DNA from: Thermoplasmata archaeon
GTDB taxonomy: Archaea > Thermoplasmatota > Thermoplasmata > Lutacidiplasmatales > UBA184
Length of the DNA: 13,423 bases
NCBI GenBank assembly: GCA_021798415.1
Contig: JAJZGO010000036.1
Coordinates: forward strand, 1 to 13,423
Direction: 5' to 3'
Shown here: positions 6,510-12,937 of the stretch, piece by piece
Layout: each line of letters begins with the position of its first letter
Position numbering within the stretch: position 1 is the first letter of the stretch
Notes under the pieces: generated by a model
Told to the model about the DNA's origin: nothing
The model's database searches: none
The model's input: the letters and a program-made list of their open reading frames with translations, nothing else
Translations under genes and position numbers: made by a program

Positions 6510-7757
6510 CTACGGCTCCCGGATCGCGGGCCGGTCGGTCATCCCGTCGGTTCCGGGCGGTGGGGCCGAGGGCGCCGCGGTTGCCCTGGGCGCGGCGGCC
6601 GACCGTCGCCATTCGACCGAGGGGAAGACGGCCGCCTGCTTCGCTTTGAGGCGGCGCCGGTGCTTCGAGAGGCTGCGGAAGAGCTCCCGGAGGACCTCCT
6701 CGAGCTCCCGCGTCCGCCGGTACCCCATCGCCGCCAGCTTGTCGTGGAGCGGATGGTAGTAGTGTTCCTCCTGCTCGACGCGCGGGTTCGGAACGTGCTC
6801 GATCGTCGCCTCGTAGCCGAACTCAAGGGCGACCTTTCGGGTGAGCTCCGCGAGCTGGTTCACCGAGTAGGCCTCGTCGAACTGGTTGAGCACCCGGTAC
6901 TCGCCCGGGGCGACCGGTTGCTCGACCGAGAGGCGGAGGGATTGCATCGAGTCCTCGAGCGCGATGTACCCCCGGGTCTGTCCGCCCCGGCCGTACGGGG
7001 TGATCGGGAGGCCGAGGATCGCCTGCACGACGAACCGGTTCAGCGCCGTGCCCCAGACGTTGTCGAAGTCGAAACGGGTCTGCAGGATCGCGTCGGTCAT
7101 CTCGGGGGTCCGGACGCCGTACACGACGCCCTGCATCACGTCGGTCGCGCGGAGCCGGAAGACCTTCGTGGCGAACATGACGTTCCCCGAGTCGTGGACC
7201 TTGCTCCAGTGGTACCAGCTGCCGGCCTGCCGGGGGAACGGGAGGTTCGGGTCGCTCCGACCCCGGTAGTTGACCTCGAAGAAACCCTCGGGGATGTCGA
7301 CGTTCGGGGTACCGTACTCGCCCATCGTCCCCATCTTGACGAGGTGGCAGTCCGGGGCGACGTCCCGCATCGCGTAGAGGAGGTTGATCGTTCCGGCGAT
7401 GTTCTCGGTCTGGGTGCGCACGGCGTGGTGAACGTCGATCATCGAGTACGGCGCCGACCGCTGCTCGCCCAGGTGGACGATCGCGTCGGGGCGCTCGGTC
7501 TCGACGACCTTGCGGACGAACTCGAAACGCGTGACGTCGCCCCGGTGGAACGATATCGACTTGCCGAGCACCGAGCGCACGGCTTCCTGCCGACGCGCGA
7601 ACGATGGGATCGGGGTCGCCGACCAGCTCCCGACCTCGCGGACCCGCCGACGGGTGGCGAAGTTGTCGATCCCCGCGACGTCGTGGCCCCGTCCCAGCAG
7701 GTGGAGGGCGAGCGGCCACCCCGTGTAGCCGTCGATTCCCGTGATGAGCACCTTCAT
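6510..7757 (-). CDS. sqdB: UDP-sulfoquinovose synthase (SqdB/SQD1/Agl3 family)
   Basis: NAD-dependent short-chain dehydrogenase/epimerase-type enzyme that converts UDP-glucose plus sulfite to UDP-sulfoquinovose. The match to the family runs almost end to end. It includes an NAD-binding GIDGYTGW at 7-14, IDNFATRR at 30-37, HLGEQRSAPYSMID at 95-108, LVKMGTMGEYGTPN at 139-152 with catalytic Thr144, and SWYHWSKVHDS at 180-190 with Tyr182 and Lys186. Further matches are RATDVMQGVVYG at 203-214, WGTALNRFVVQA at 235-246, YGRGGQTRGY at 255-264, VLNQFDEAYSVNQLA at 289-303 and PNPRVEQEEHYYHP at 323-336. The GEQRSAPYSMID and MGEYGTPN strings distinguish this group from ordinary UDP-glucose 4-epimerases. 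The 415 residues are near the family length, apart from a Pro/Ala-rich C-terminus after about 385. The ATG at 7757 directly precedes the dinucleotide-binding strand and has a purine-rich ribosome site. The family serves sulfolipid synthesis in phototrophs and, as Agl3, N-glycan synthesis in Sulfolobus. Confidence 0.94.
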   Translation of the reverse strand: MKVLITGIDGYTGWPLALHLLGRGHDVAGIDNFATRRRVREVGSWSATPIPSFARRQEAVRSVLGKSISFHRGDVTRFEFVRKVVETERPDAIVHLGEQRSAPYSMIDVHHAVRTQTENIAGTINLLYAMRDVAPDCHLVKMGTMGEYGTPNVDIPEGFFEVNYRGRSDPNLPFPRQAGSWYHWSKVHDSGNVMFATKVFRLRATDVMQGVVYGVRTPEMTDAILQTRFDFDNVWGTALNRFVVQAILGLPITPYGRGGQTRGYIALEDSMQSLRLSVEQPVAPGEYRVLNQFDEAYSVNQLAELTRKVALEFGYEATIEHVPNPRVEQEEHYYHPLHDKLAAMGYRRTRELEEVLRELFRSLSKHRRRLKAKQAAVFPSVEWRRSAAAPRATAAPSAPPPGTDGMTDRPAIREP

Positions 7758-7759
7758 TT

Positions 7760-7767
7760 CTCCTCCC
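7760..7767 (-). promoter_or_regulatory. Strong Shine-Dalgarno before sqdB
   Basis: On the minus strand GGGAGGAG lies only 2 nt before the ATG of sqdB, complementary in part to an archaeal anti-SD. The spacing is unusually short, though the pairing could shift to the upstream GGGAGG. It supports the chosen start and suggests this gene has a leadered transcript, unlike the apparent leaderless genes elsewhere in the window. Confidence 0.55.
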
Positions 7768-7789
7768 TCGTGGGAGATTGCTGGACGGA

Positions 7790-7804
7790 AGGGGTATTTG
7801 AACT
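7790..7804 (-). promoter_or_regulatory. Candidate TATA element for the sqdB-nucleotidyltransferase operon
   Basis: Read on the minus strand, AGTTCAAATACCCC is the AT-rich core of the 143-bp gap between the membrane GT2 gene and sqdB. A start about 27 nt downstream, near 7770, would leave a leader of about 12 nt holding the Shine-Dalgarno. This predicts an own promoter for sqdB and the following nucleotidyltransferase. Confidence 0.45.
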
Positions 7805-7900
7805 GTTGGCCTCCCCCGGTCTCTCCGGCCCCGGTGCGCGGACGGCCGAACGCTCCTGCGCGAGCGCCCGGAACGCCGGTCGATCCGCCGGGCGTCGCCC

Positions 7901-10084
7901 TCAGGCGTACTCGGTCGCCTCGCCGGGGAACATCGTGCCCCAGGCCTTGACCGCGAAGTGCTGCTTGACGACCGAGAAGGCGGGCCAGGCGAGCGCCCAC
8001 GGGATCCACCGGGCACGGTGGTAGCGCGTCAGGAGGACCGAGATGATGATCGTGCGCGGTATCAGGAGGATCGCGAGGATGACCGCGAGGTGGAACAGCG
8101 TGGGGATGAAGACCGCGACGAGCACGACGTAGACGTAGAGCCCGCTCCTCAGACCGGACCGGACGAAGAGCGCGAGCCAATAGAGGCTCGCGAGCCCTCC
8201 GTAGGCCCACGGACCCGAGAGCGACGAGTACAGGTGGCGGTACCGGGCGTAGATCCCTCCGCGGTTCCACCGGATCCTCTGGCGCTCGAGCTTCGCGTAG
8301 TTCTCCGGCACGTCCTCGAACGCCGCCGCCTCGGTCTCGAGGCGCATCCGGTAGCCCAGGCGCTGAAGGCGGAGCGTGATCTCGGTGTCCTCCCCGTTCC
8401 ACTCGACCCACCCACCGACCGCGAGGAGGTCGGACCGTCGGAACGCACTGAACGCACCGTCGACGACCTGGGTCGCTCGAAGCCCCATCGTGGCGGGTCG
8501 CAGGAACAAGTGGTTCCAGGCGATCTCGAGGATCCTCAGCCGGCGGGTCCACCCGGTTTGCTGGAGGGGAAGGATGAGTCCCTGTACTCCTCCGATGTTC
8601 GGGTCGGCGAAGTGCGGGATCATCGCGGAGAACCCCCACTCGGCCGAGAGACGGGTGTCGGCGTCGATCCGGACGACGACGTCGCCGGTGGCGACCCGGA
8701 GGATCGAGTTGAGCACGTGGGCCTTCCCCCCGTGCGGAAGGTCGACCACCGCGCCCTTCGCGTGCTTCAGTTCGAGGATCGCGCGGATCGCGACGGCGAG
8801 GGTCTGGTCCGAGGAGCCGTCGTTCCCGACGATGATCTCGGTCACCCCGGGGTACTTCGCGGCCGCCACGTCGACCGCCCGGATCGTCTCCTCGATCCCG
8901 GCCGCCTCGTTGAACGCGGGGATGACGACCGAAACGGGGGGGTGGTAGACGGTCACCGGCGGAACCGGCCGCTGGCGCGCGTAGTAGTGATAGGCGCCAC
9001 GGCCGATCAGGGCCCAGATCGTGAGCGCGACCTGGGGCAGGAGCAGCAGGACCCCGATCGGGAGGAGATCGTGACCGATCCCGACGTACCGGAAGAGCAG
9101 GTACAGCAATCCGAGGGCGAGGACGAGCGACGCGGCCACCGACAGGAAGAACACCGCCACCACGCCCACCTCGGCCGGTCGTTGCGGGGCCACACGAACG
9201 GGGCGCGGCTGTTCGGTCGTCCAGAGCACGAGGCCCCCGACGAACACCCCGCCGATGATCCCCCGGATGACGAGCACGGCCGAGCGCGAGAACGGGTCGA
9301 CGCTGCTGAAGAAGAACGCGTCGGAGAGGGCCGCGAGCACCGGGTAGGCGAGCACGATCGCGATGGCCCCTCTCACCGTGCGCCGAGGGAACCTCTCGGA
9401 GGTGATCACGCCCGACGCGAGCAGGAACGCGACGAGGAACGACAGGTAGACGATGAGGATGTAGTCCGGAACCGTGTGGGTCACCGAGAGCGTCGCGAGC
9501 GCGGTCGGGGGGCTGAGCGGCCAGTAGATGATGAGGCTCGCGTACAGCACCACTCGGTCGTAGAAGTAGAAGAGCGGGTGGCGAAAGAGCATCATCGTCA
9601 CCACGAGGAGCATGAAGGCCACCAGCATGTTCCGAATGAACGGCGTCGGGGCGGGGGGAGTGAGCGACGGGGCGGCCGGGACCACCGCCTCGGTCACGGT
9701 ACTGACGCCGTCCTTGCGCCAGATCCGGATCCCGCCCTCCCGTCCGTCGACCGGTCGTAGGATCTCCTCGCGTTGCTCCGGGGGGATCGGCACCTCCTGG
9801 AAGGAGGAGAACGACCCGAGCTCGATCGCCCGCCCCGCAGCGGACCCCGCGTTCCGGAGGAACATGACGATGACCAGGATCAGGCCGAGGACGACCGGGA
9901 TGGCGCCGAGCGGGAAGGGTATCGAGGCCGGCGAGGAGACGAAATGGGCGATGTCGGAGAGCCAGGTCTTCCAATCCAGAGCGAGGAACGCGGCCGAGAG
10001 CGCGGACGCGACGGCGGCGGCCGCGCCGAACGGCATCCACCGGGGCCGCGGCGGGGTCGGGGACGAACTGCCTTCCCTTCCCAT
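7901..10084 (-). CDS. Membrane processive-type GT2 glycosyltransferase with extra N-terminal membrane domain
   Basis: Predicted to polymerise or transfer a hexose from a nucleotide sugar at the membrane. The 727-residue protein has several hydrophobic segments in its first 365 residues (about 18-36, 57-76, 150-167, 177-190, 208-226, 239-259, 268-288, 305-331 and 337-361). The cytoplasmic GT2 domain spans about 383-620: SVVIPAFNE at 385-393, GNDGSSDQT at 420-428 with Asp422, RIDADTRL at 472-479 with Asp474/Asp476, NGEDTE at 563-568 and QRIRW at 602-606. This D, DxD, ED, QxxRW set is that of cellulose, hyaluronan and poly-GlcNAc synthase-like enzymes. Further helices lie at about 629-643, 647-686 and 693-706. 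The N-terminal membrane block is much larger than the usual two helices. A GGTG a few nt before the ATG may be its ribosome site. It lies upstream of sqdB in the same direction; its sugar and product are unknown. Confidence 0.88.
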   Translation of the reverse strand: MGREGSSSPTPPRPRWMPFGAAAAVASALSAAFLALDWKTWLSDIAHFVSSPASIPFPLGAIPVVLGLILVIVMFLRNAGSAAGRAIELGSFSSFQEVPIPPEQREEILRPVDGREGGIRIWRKDGVSTVTEAVVPAAPSLTPPAPTPFIRNMLVAFMLLVVTMMLFRHPLFYFYDRVVLYASLIIYWPLSPPTALATLSVTHTVPDYILIVYLSFLVAFLLASGVITSERFPRRTVRGAIAIVLAYPVLAALSDAFFFSSVDPFSRSAVLVIRGIIGGVFVGGLVLWTTEQPRPVRVAPQRPAEVGVVAVFFLSVAASLVLALGLLYLLFRYVGIGHDLLPIGVLLLLPQVALTIWALIGRGAYHYYARQRPVPPVTVYHPPVSVVIPAFNEAAGIEETIRAVDVAAAKYPGVTEIIVGNDGSSDQTLAVAIRAILELKHAKGAVVDLPHGGKAHVLNSILRVATGDVVVRIDADTRLSAEWGFSAMIPHFADPNIGGVQGLILPLQQTGWTRRLRILEIAWNHLFLRPATMGLRATQVVDGAFSAFRRSDLLAVGGWVEWNGEDTEITLRLQRLGYRMRLETEAAAFEDVPENYAKLERQRIRWNRGGIYARYRHLYSSLSGPWAYGGLASLYWLALFVRSGLRSGLYVYVVLVAVFIPTLFHLAVILAILLIPRTIIISVLLTRYHRARWIPWALAWPAFSVVKQHFAVKAWGTMFPGEATEYA

Positions 10085-10133
10085 CGTAGGGCACCGCGGC
10101 CGCGTCCGAGCGGATTGGCACGGTTCCGAGCGC

Positions 10134-10146
10134 TGTTACATAATGG
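10134..10146. promoter_or_regulatory. AT-rich candidate promoter upstream of the membrane GT2 gene
   Basis: TGTTACATAATGG is an isolated AT-rich core. Read on the minus strand as CATTATGTAAC it would start transcription near 10108, leaving a leader of about 24 nt before the ATG at 10084, which carries GGTG as a possible ribosome site. It could also fire rightward into the gene-poor stretch. Confidence 0.4.
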
Positions 10147-11066
10147 TTGCTGGCCGACGAGTGGGTCCCTGGTTCAAGACGAGCTTCCGAGCGCTCGAGC
10201 GCGTGCGTGCGGGTCGAGCTCCCTCGCGAGCATCCCTCACCCCGGCTCGCGTCGCGGCGTCACCGCGCCCTTCGCCCGAAGGAACGGTCCCGGGTTCCGC
10301 GTGATCGGGTAGAACGCTCCCTCCGCGCTCGCCTCGCTCGGAATCGATACGTCGCGCCGAAGACCCGGTGAGGGTGGCGTTAGCGCAGGCCCGTCCGCCG
10401 CCACGACGGTGGCCGCTCCGGTCGGGCGATCCACCCGAACTTCGACGGGAAGAACGGCTCCCCGCTCCGCCCGGCGACGTACGGGACCTTCGGACGGTCC
10501 GCCGGCGCGGCATCGCCGAGAACGGCGGCTCGGCCCGCCCGGGGGTCATGCGTGCGGAGGCGTGCTTCGGGCCGACCGGATGACGGGTCTCCGAGGCGAC
10601 CCAGACCTCTCCTTCCGCCCGCCGAAGGTCCCCACCCCATCGCGCGCATCGGTCGGATCGCCTGGGCCATCGGCTCCGACGGGAACCGCTCGGGCCGTCT
10701 CCGTCGGTGGGGCCCGGGGCGGCCGATGTTGGGCTGGGGGCCCTCGCCCCGCGGTTCCTGGTATCTGGGGAAGGGTCTCTCCGGGCCGTCGCGTGGCGAT
10801 CTCGGGTTCCCGTCGACGGACCCGATCGCAAGCCCGGTAGGCGGCGCGGCGGTCTTCGGGCGTCTCGAGCAGAGCTTCCGGCCAATCGACCCCCTCGGCT
10901 CCTCAGGAACGAGGCCGCTCTCCTCGGAGAGGTTACGGGTCACGGGTCGACCGAATCATGGGACGCGGCCTGGCCGACCCCTTCCCGCGAGCGCGTGCCC
11001 CGTTCGTCTCTACGGCCCGTCCGGGGGCCCGATCGCGCCCGCGGCCGAATCTCCATTCGAGACGGG

Positions 11067-11077
11067 ACGTTTTAGTA
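11067..11077 (+). promoter_or_regulatory. Isolated TATA-like element in the gene-poor stretch
   Basis: CGTTTTAGTAG stands out from GC-rich surroundings and resembles a plus-strand TATA box. Transcription would begin near 11097. The first ATG after that is at 11116 and opens a frame of 48 codons ending at 11260, with no recognised motif. The element may instead drive a non-coding transcript, or be chance. Confidence 0.3.
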
Positions 11078-11124
11078 GGAAGGGCCGGTCGGCATAATCT
11101 CAGAGCAGCGCCAGGGATGACCTG

Positions 11125-11136
11125 CTCCAGCTGGAG
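11125..11136. other. 12-bp perfect palindrome CTCCAGCTGGAG
   Basis: CTCCAGCTGGAG is a perfect dyad about 50 nt downstream of the isolated TATA-like element at 11069. Its position and symmetry would suit a binding site for a dimeric regulator, but nothing else supports this, and chance palindromes are common in GC-rich DNA. Confidence 0.25.
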
Positions 11137-11220
11137 AAGGATCATGACGATCGTGGGGAGGCGCGCAGAGAGCCCTACGAACGGTCGCGGTCCGTCCTCG
11201 CTCGCCGCCCCCGAAGCTCG

Positions 11221-11240
11221 GCCCGGCGGCCCTGCCGGGC
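11221..11240. other. GC hairpin with seven-pair stem
   Basis: GCCCGGC and GCCGGGC flank a six-base loop, giving a strong potential stem-loop about 190 nt before the chosen start of the DPM-like gene. No T-run follows. It may be structural RNA or chance in GC-rich sequence. Confidence 0.3.
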
Positions 11241-11381
11241 GGCCGGTGCGCCAATGCTGAGCACCGGGGAGTACGGCCCGGAACGGACCCGCCGCTCCCC
11301 CCCTCCCAACGGGCTCGGCCGGGGGGTGTCGGTCCCTGCGGCGGGGGGGGCCGCGAAGGGGTCCGAGGCTAACAGAGAATG

Positions 11382-11411
11382 CCTATTAAAGGGAAGCGAA
11401 TGTAATATATC
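11382..11411 (+). promoter_or_regulatory. Double TATA-like island upstream of the DPM-like GT2 gene
   Basis: Two AT-rich cores lie close together: TATTAAAG at 11384-11391 and GTAATATAT at 11402-11410. The second is centred about 25 nt before the in-frame GTG at 11431, as expected for a leaderless transcript. The first would give a leader of about 18 nt. These are the most AT-rich bases in this half of the window and decide the choice of start. Confidence 0.6.
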
Positions 11412-11430
11412 TCGAGCGATAGCCAAGGTC

Positions 11431-12828
11431 GTGGAAACCGGGTCCACCTCCCCCTCCGTAGCGGCAGCCGCCGTCCGCCGGGTGCTTCCCCGCGCCAACC
11501 CCCCCGAGGTGGCGATCATCCTCCCGACGCTGAACGAAGCGCGGAACCTCCGGACGACCCTCGAGTCGATTCCGCTCGAGGAATTCCGCGCCAACGGTTG
11601 GGCGGTGCACCCCGTCGTGATCGACGGCGGCTCGACGGACGGGACGGTCGCCGTAGCCCAGGACCTGGGGCTGCCCGTGCTCTCCCAGGTAAGCCGTGGC
11701 AAAGGCGGCGCGATCCGGGAGGCGCTCCAGTACGCGCAGTCGGAAGGGATGCGCTTCGCCGTCGTCATGGACGCCGACTCGACCTATCCGGGGGTGGCGA
11801 TCCGCTCGCTCCTCGCGCTTCTCGACTCGGGATCCGACCTCGTGGTCGGGGTTCGCCAGAACTTCCGCAAGCCGAAGGGCCTCAAGGAGTTCGTGCACCG
11901 GATCGGCAACGCCGCGCTCACCTACGTCGCGAGCGCCCTCGGCCGCGAGCTGATCTTGGACCTGTGCAGCGGCCTCTGGGGAGTGGACCTCACCACTTGG
12001 TCGGACCGCGGGCTGCGGTCGACGGGGTTCGAGATCGAGTCCGAGCTGTTCCTCAAGACGCTCCTCCAGGGCTACTCGGTCGCCCAGATCCCCATCCCGT
12101 ACCGGGCCCGGGCCGAGGGCGCGAAGCTGAGGACCGTGCGGGACGGCTCGAGGATCCTCCTGTCGATCGTGAGCGCCATGCGCTTCCGGGGCGTCCTCGG
12201 CTCCTCCGCTCGTCCCCCCGAAGAGAACCTCCTGCGCTCCGTCCTCGCGGTCTGCTTCATCCAAGGCAGCGGCCGCCTCGTGGTGCTCGCGGACGCGAAG
12301 CGGATCGAAGACGCCCAACACCTCTCCGACAGCTTGGTGGCGAGCGGGATCCAGACCGAGGTCGAGCTCATCACCGCTCCGGGAGCGACCGGCTCGAGCG
12401 ACCTGCTCGGTTCGATGGTACGGACCTCGAACTCCCACCATGCCCCCGTCGTCGCGCTCACGGACCGCGTGGGCGCCACCCCGAAGCGCGAGGCACGGAT
12501 CGTCCTCCTTCCCAACACCCAGCGCATCATCGGTCTCGGTCTCGACCCCGTGGACGGCGGGAGGCCGGCCAACCGGAGGATGATGGCGTTCGACCGGTCC
12601 GGCGCGACGACGGACGGGTTCTCGATCATCTCGACCCGTCCGGCCGAGCACCCCGTCGGCTCCTTCCGGTCCCTCGGCACCGCCCTTGACCACTCCGCGG
12701 CCCGGTCGCAGATGATGTTCCTGGGGGCCAACCAGATCGGCCTCTCCTTGAGCCTGATGCGGGTCCGGGGCCAATCCGAGGACCTCGCCCCGGGCCCCGA
12801 CCCCCAGGCGCGCGCCGGCGGCAAGTGA
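11431..12828 (+). CDS. Dolichyl-phosphate-hexose-synthase-like GT2 with an unrecognised C-terminal domain
   Basis: Probable transfer of a hexose from a nucleotide sugar to a polyprenyl phosphate or similar acceptor. From the GTG at 11431 the product has 465 residues. The GT2 domain covers about 26-250: VAIILPTLNEARN at 27-39, VVIDGGSTDGT at 62-72, SRGKGGAIREAL at 88-99, VVMDADSTYP at 111-120 with the Asp-Ala-Asp metal motif, VVGVRQN at 138-144, LCSGLWGVD at 178-186 and FEIESELF at 200-207. This order matches DPM1-like enzymes. No C-terminal membrane helices follow. Instead about 200 residues (265-465) form a domain I do not recognise, with strands such as RLVVLADAKRIEDA at 282-295 and PVVALTDRVGATP at 339-351. 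An ATG at 11254 gives a longer frame, but its extra 59 residues look non-coding and cross the TATA island, so the GTG start is preferred. It lies 109 bp before the phosphohexomutase-like gene. Confidence 0.85.
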   Translation: METGSTSPSVAAAAVRRVLPRANPPEVAIILPTLNEARNLRTTLESIPLEEFRANGWAVHPVVIDGGSTDGTVAVAQDLGLPVLSQVSRGKGGAIREALQYAQSEGMRFAVVMDADSTYPGVAIRSLLALLDSGSDLVVGVRQNFRKPKGLKEFVHRIGNAALTYVASALGRELILDLCSGLWGVDLTTWSDRGLRSTGFEIESELFLKTLLQGYSVAQIPIPYRARAEGAKLRTVRDGSRILLSIVSAMRFRGVLGSSARPPEENLLRSVLAVCFIQGSGRLVVLADAKRIEDAQHLSDSLVASGIQTEVELITAPGATGSSDLLGSMVRTSNSHHAPVVALTDRVGATPKREARIVLLPNTQRIIGLGLDPVDGGRPANRRMMAFDRSGATTDGFSIISTRPAEHPVGSFRSLGTALDHSAARSQMMFLGANQIGLSLSLMRVRGQSEDLAPGPDPQARAGGK

Positions 12829-12831
12829 GCT

Positions 12832-12856
12832 CTCCCGGGCCCCTACGCCCGAGGGG
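12832..12856. other. Stem-loop just after the DPM-like gene
   Basis: Four nt after the TGA, a stem of five pairs (CGGGC/GCCCG, loop CCCTAC) extends by four more pairs across a one-base A bulge. It could mark the 3' end of the transcript, though no T-run follows, so termination is unproven. Confidence 0.35.
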
Positions 12857-12890
12857 GTCGGCGGGTCGGAACCGCTCGGCTGAAGAGGCC

Positions 12891-12908
12891 GACCGTCGTT
12901 CGGCGGTC
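12891..12908. other. Stem-loop in the gap before the phosphohexomutase-like gene
   Basis: GACCGTC and GGCGGTC can pair over seven positions, one of them G-U, around a GTTC loop, 30 nt before the ATG at 12938. It sits where a promoter or leader would be. No TATA element is visible in this gap, so the downstream gene may be read through from the DPM-like gene with this element in the intergenic RNA. Confidence 0.3.
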
Positions 12909-12937
12909 CCGGGGCGGACCGGGGAAGTACGGGACTG

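Larger units (their letters stand above)
10085..11430. other. Long GC-rich stretch without a convincing gene
   Basis: About 1.35 kb between divergent glycosyltransferase genes. All six frames hold open stretches, but their translations are Arg/Pro/Gly/Ser-rich, contain no family motif, and lack the strong G/C bias at third codon positions seen in the real genes. I found no tRNA or rRNA, and no recognisable SRP or RNase P core motif. What can be seen is two AT-rich islands (about 10135-10145 and 11069-11076), a CCGTCGACGG palindrome at 10810-10819, an inverted repeat CGGGGCG/CGCCCCG at 10715-10721 and 10745-10751, a palindrome CTCCAGCTGGAG at 11125-11136, and a hairpin at 11221-11240. It may hold regulatory DNA, an unrecognised RNA, or the remains of a decayed gene. 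Confidence 0.55.

Noticed and set aside
5721..8024. Plus-strand frame of 767 codons
   Set aside because: Antisense shadow of the nucleotidyltransferase and sqdB genes, both of which have strong family motifs on the minus strand.
7958..9760. Plus-strand frame of 600 codons, rich in Arg/Asp/Glu
   Set aside because: Antisense shadow of the membrane GT2 gene; charged low-complexity composition is typical of antisense frames in GC-rich DNA.
7758..10121. N-terminal extension of the sqdB frame upstream to 10121
   Set aside because: The extension is an out-of-frame shadow of the membrane GT2. SqdB homology begins exactly at the ATG at 7757, which has its own ribosome site.
10160..10190. tRNA-like T-loop string GGTTCAAGAC
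   Set aside because: Flanking bases do not form the T-arm stem, and no anticodon or acceptor stem could be paired around it.
10552..11097. Plus-strand frame of 181 codons in the gene-poor stretch
   Set aside because: Arg/Pro/Gly/Ser-rich translation with no motif and no third-position G/C preference.
11386..12774. Minus-strand frame of 462 codons opposite the DPM-like GT2
   Set aside because: No motif, with shadow-type composition, whereas the plus strand has a complete GT2 motif series.
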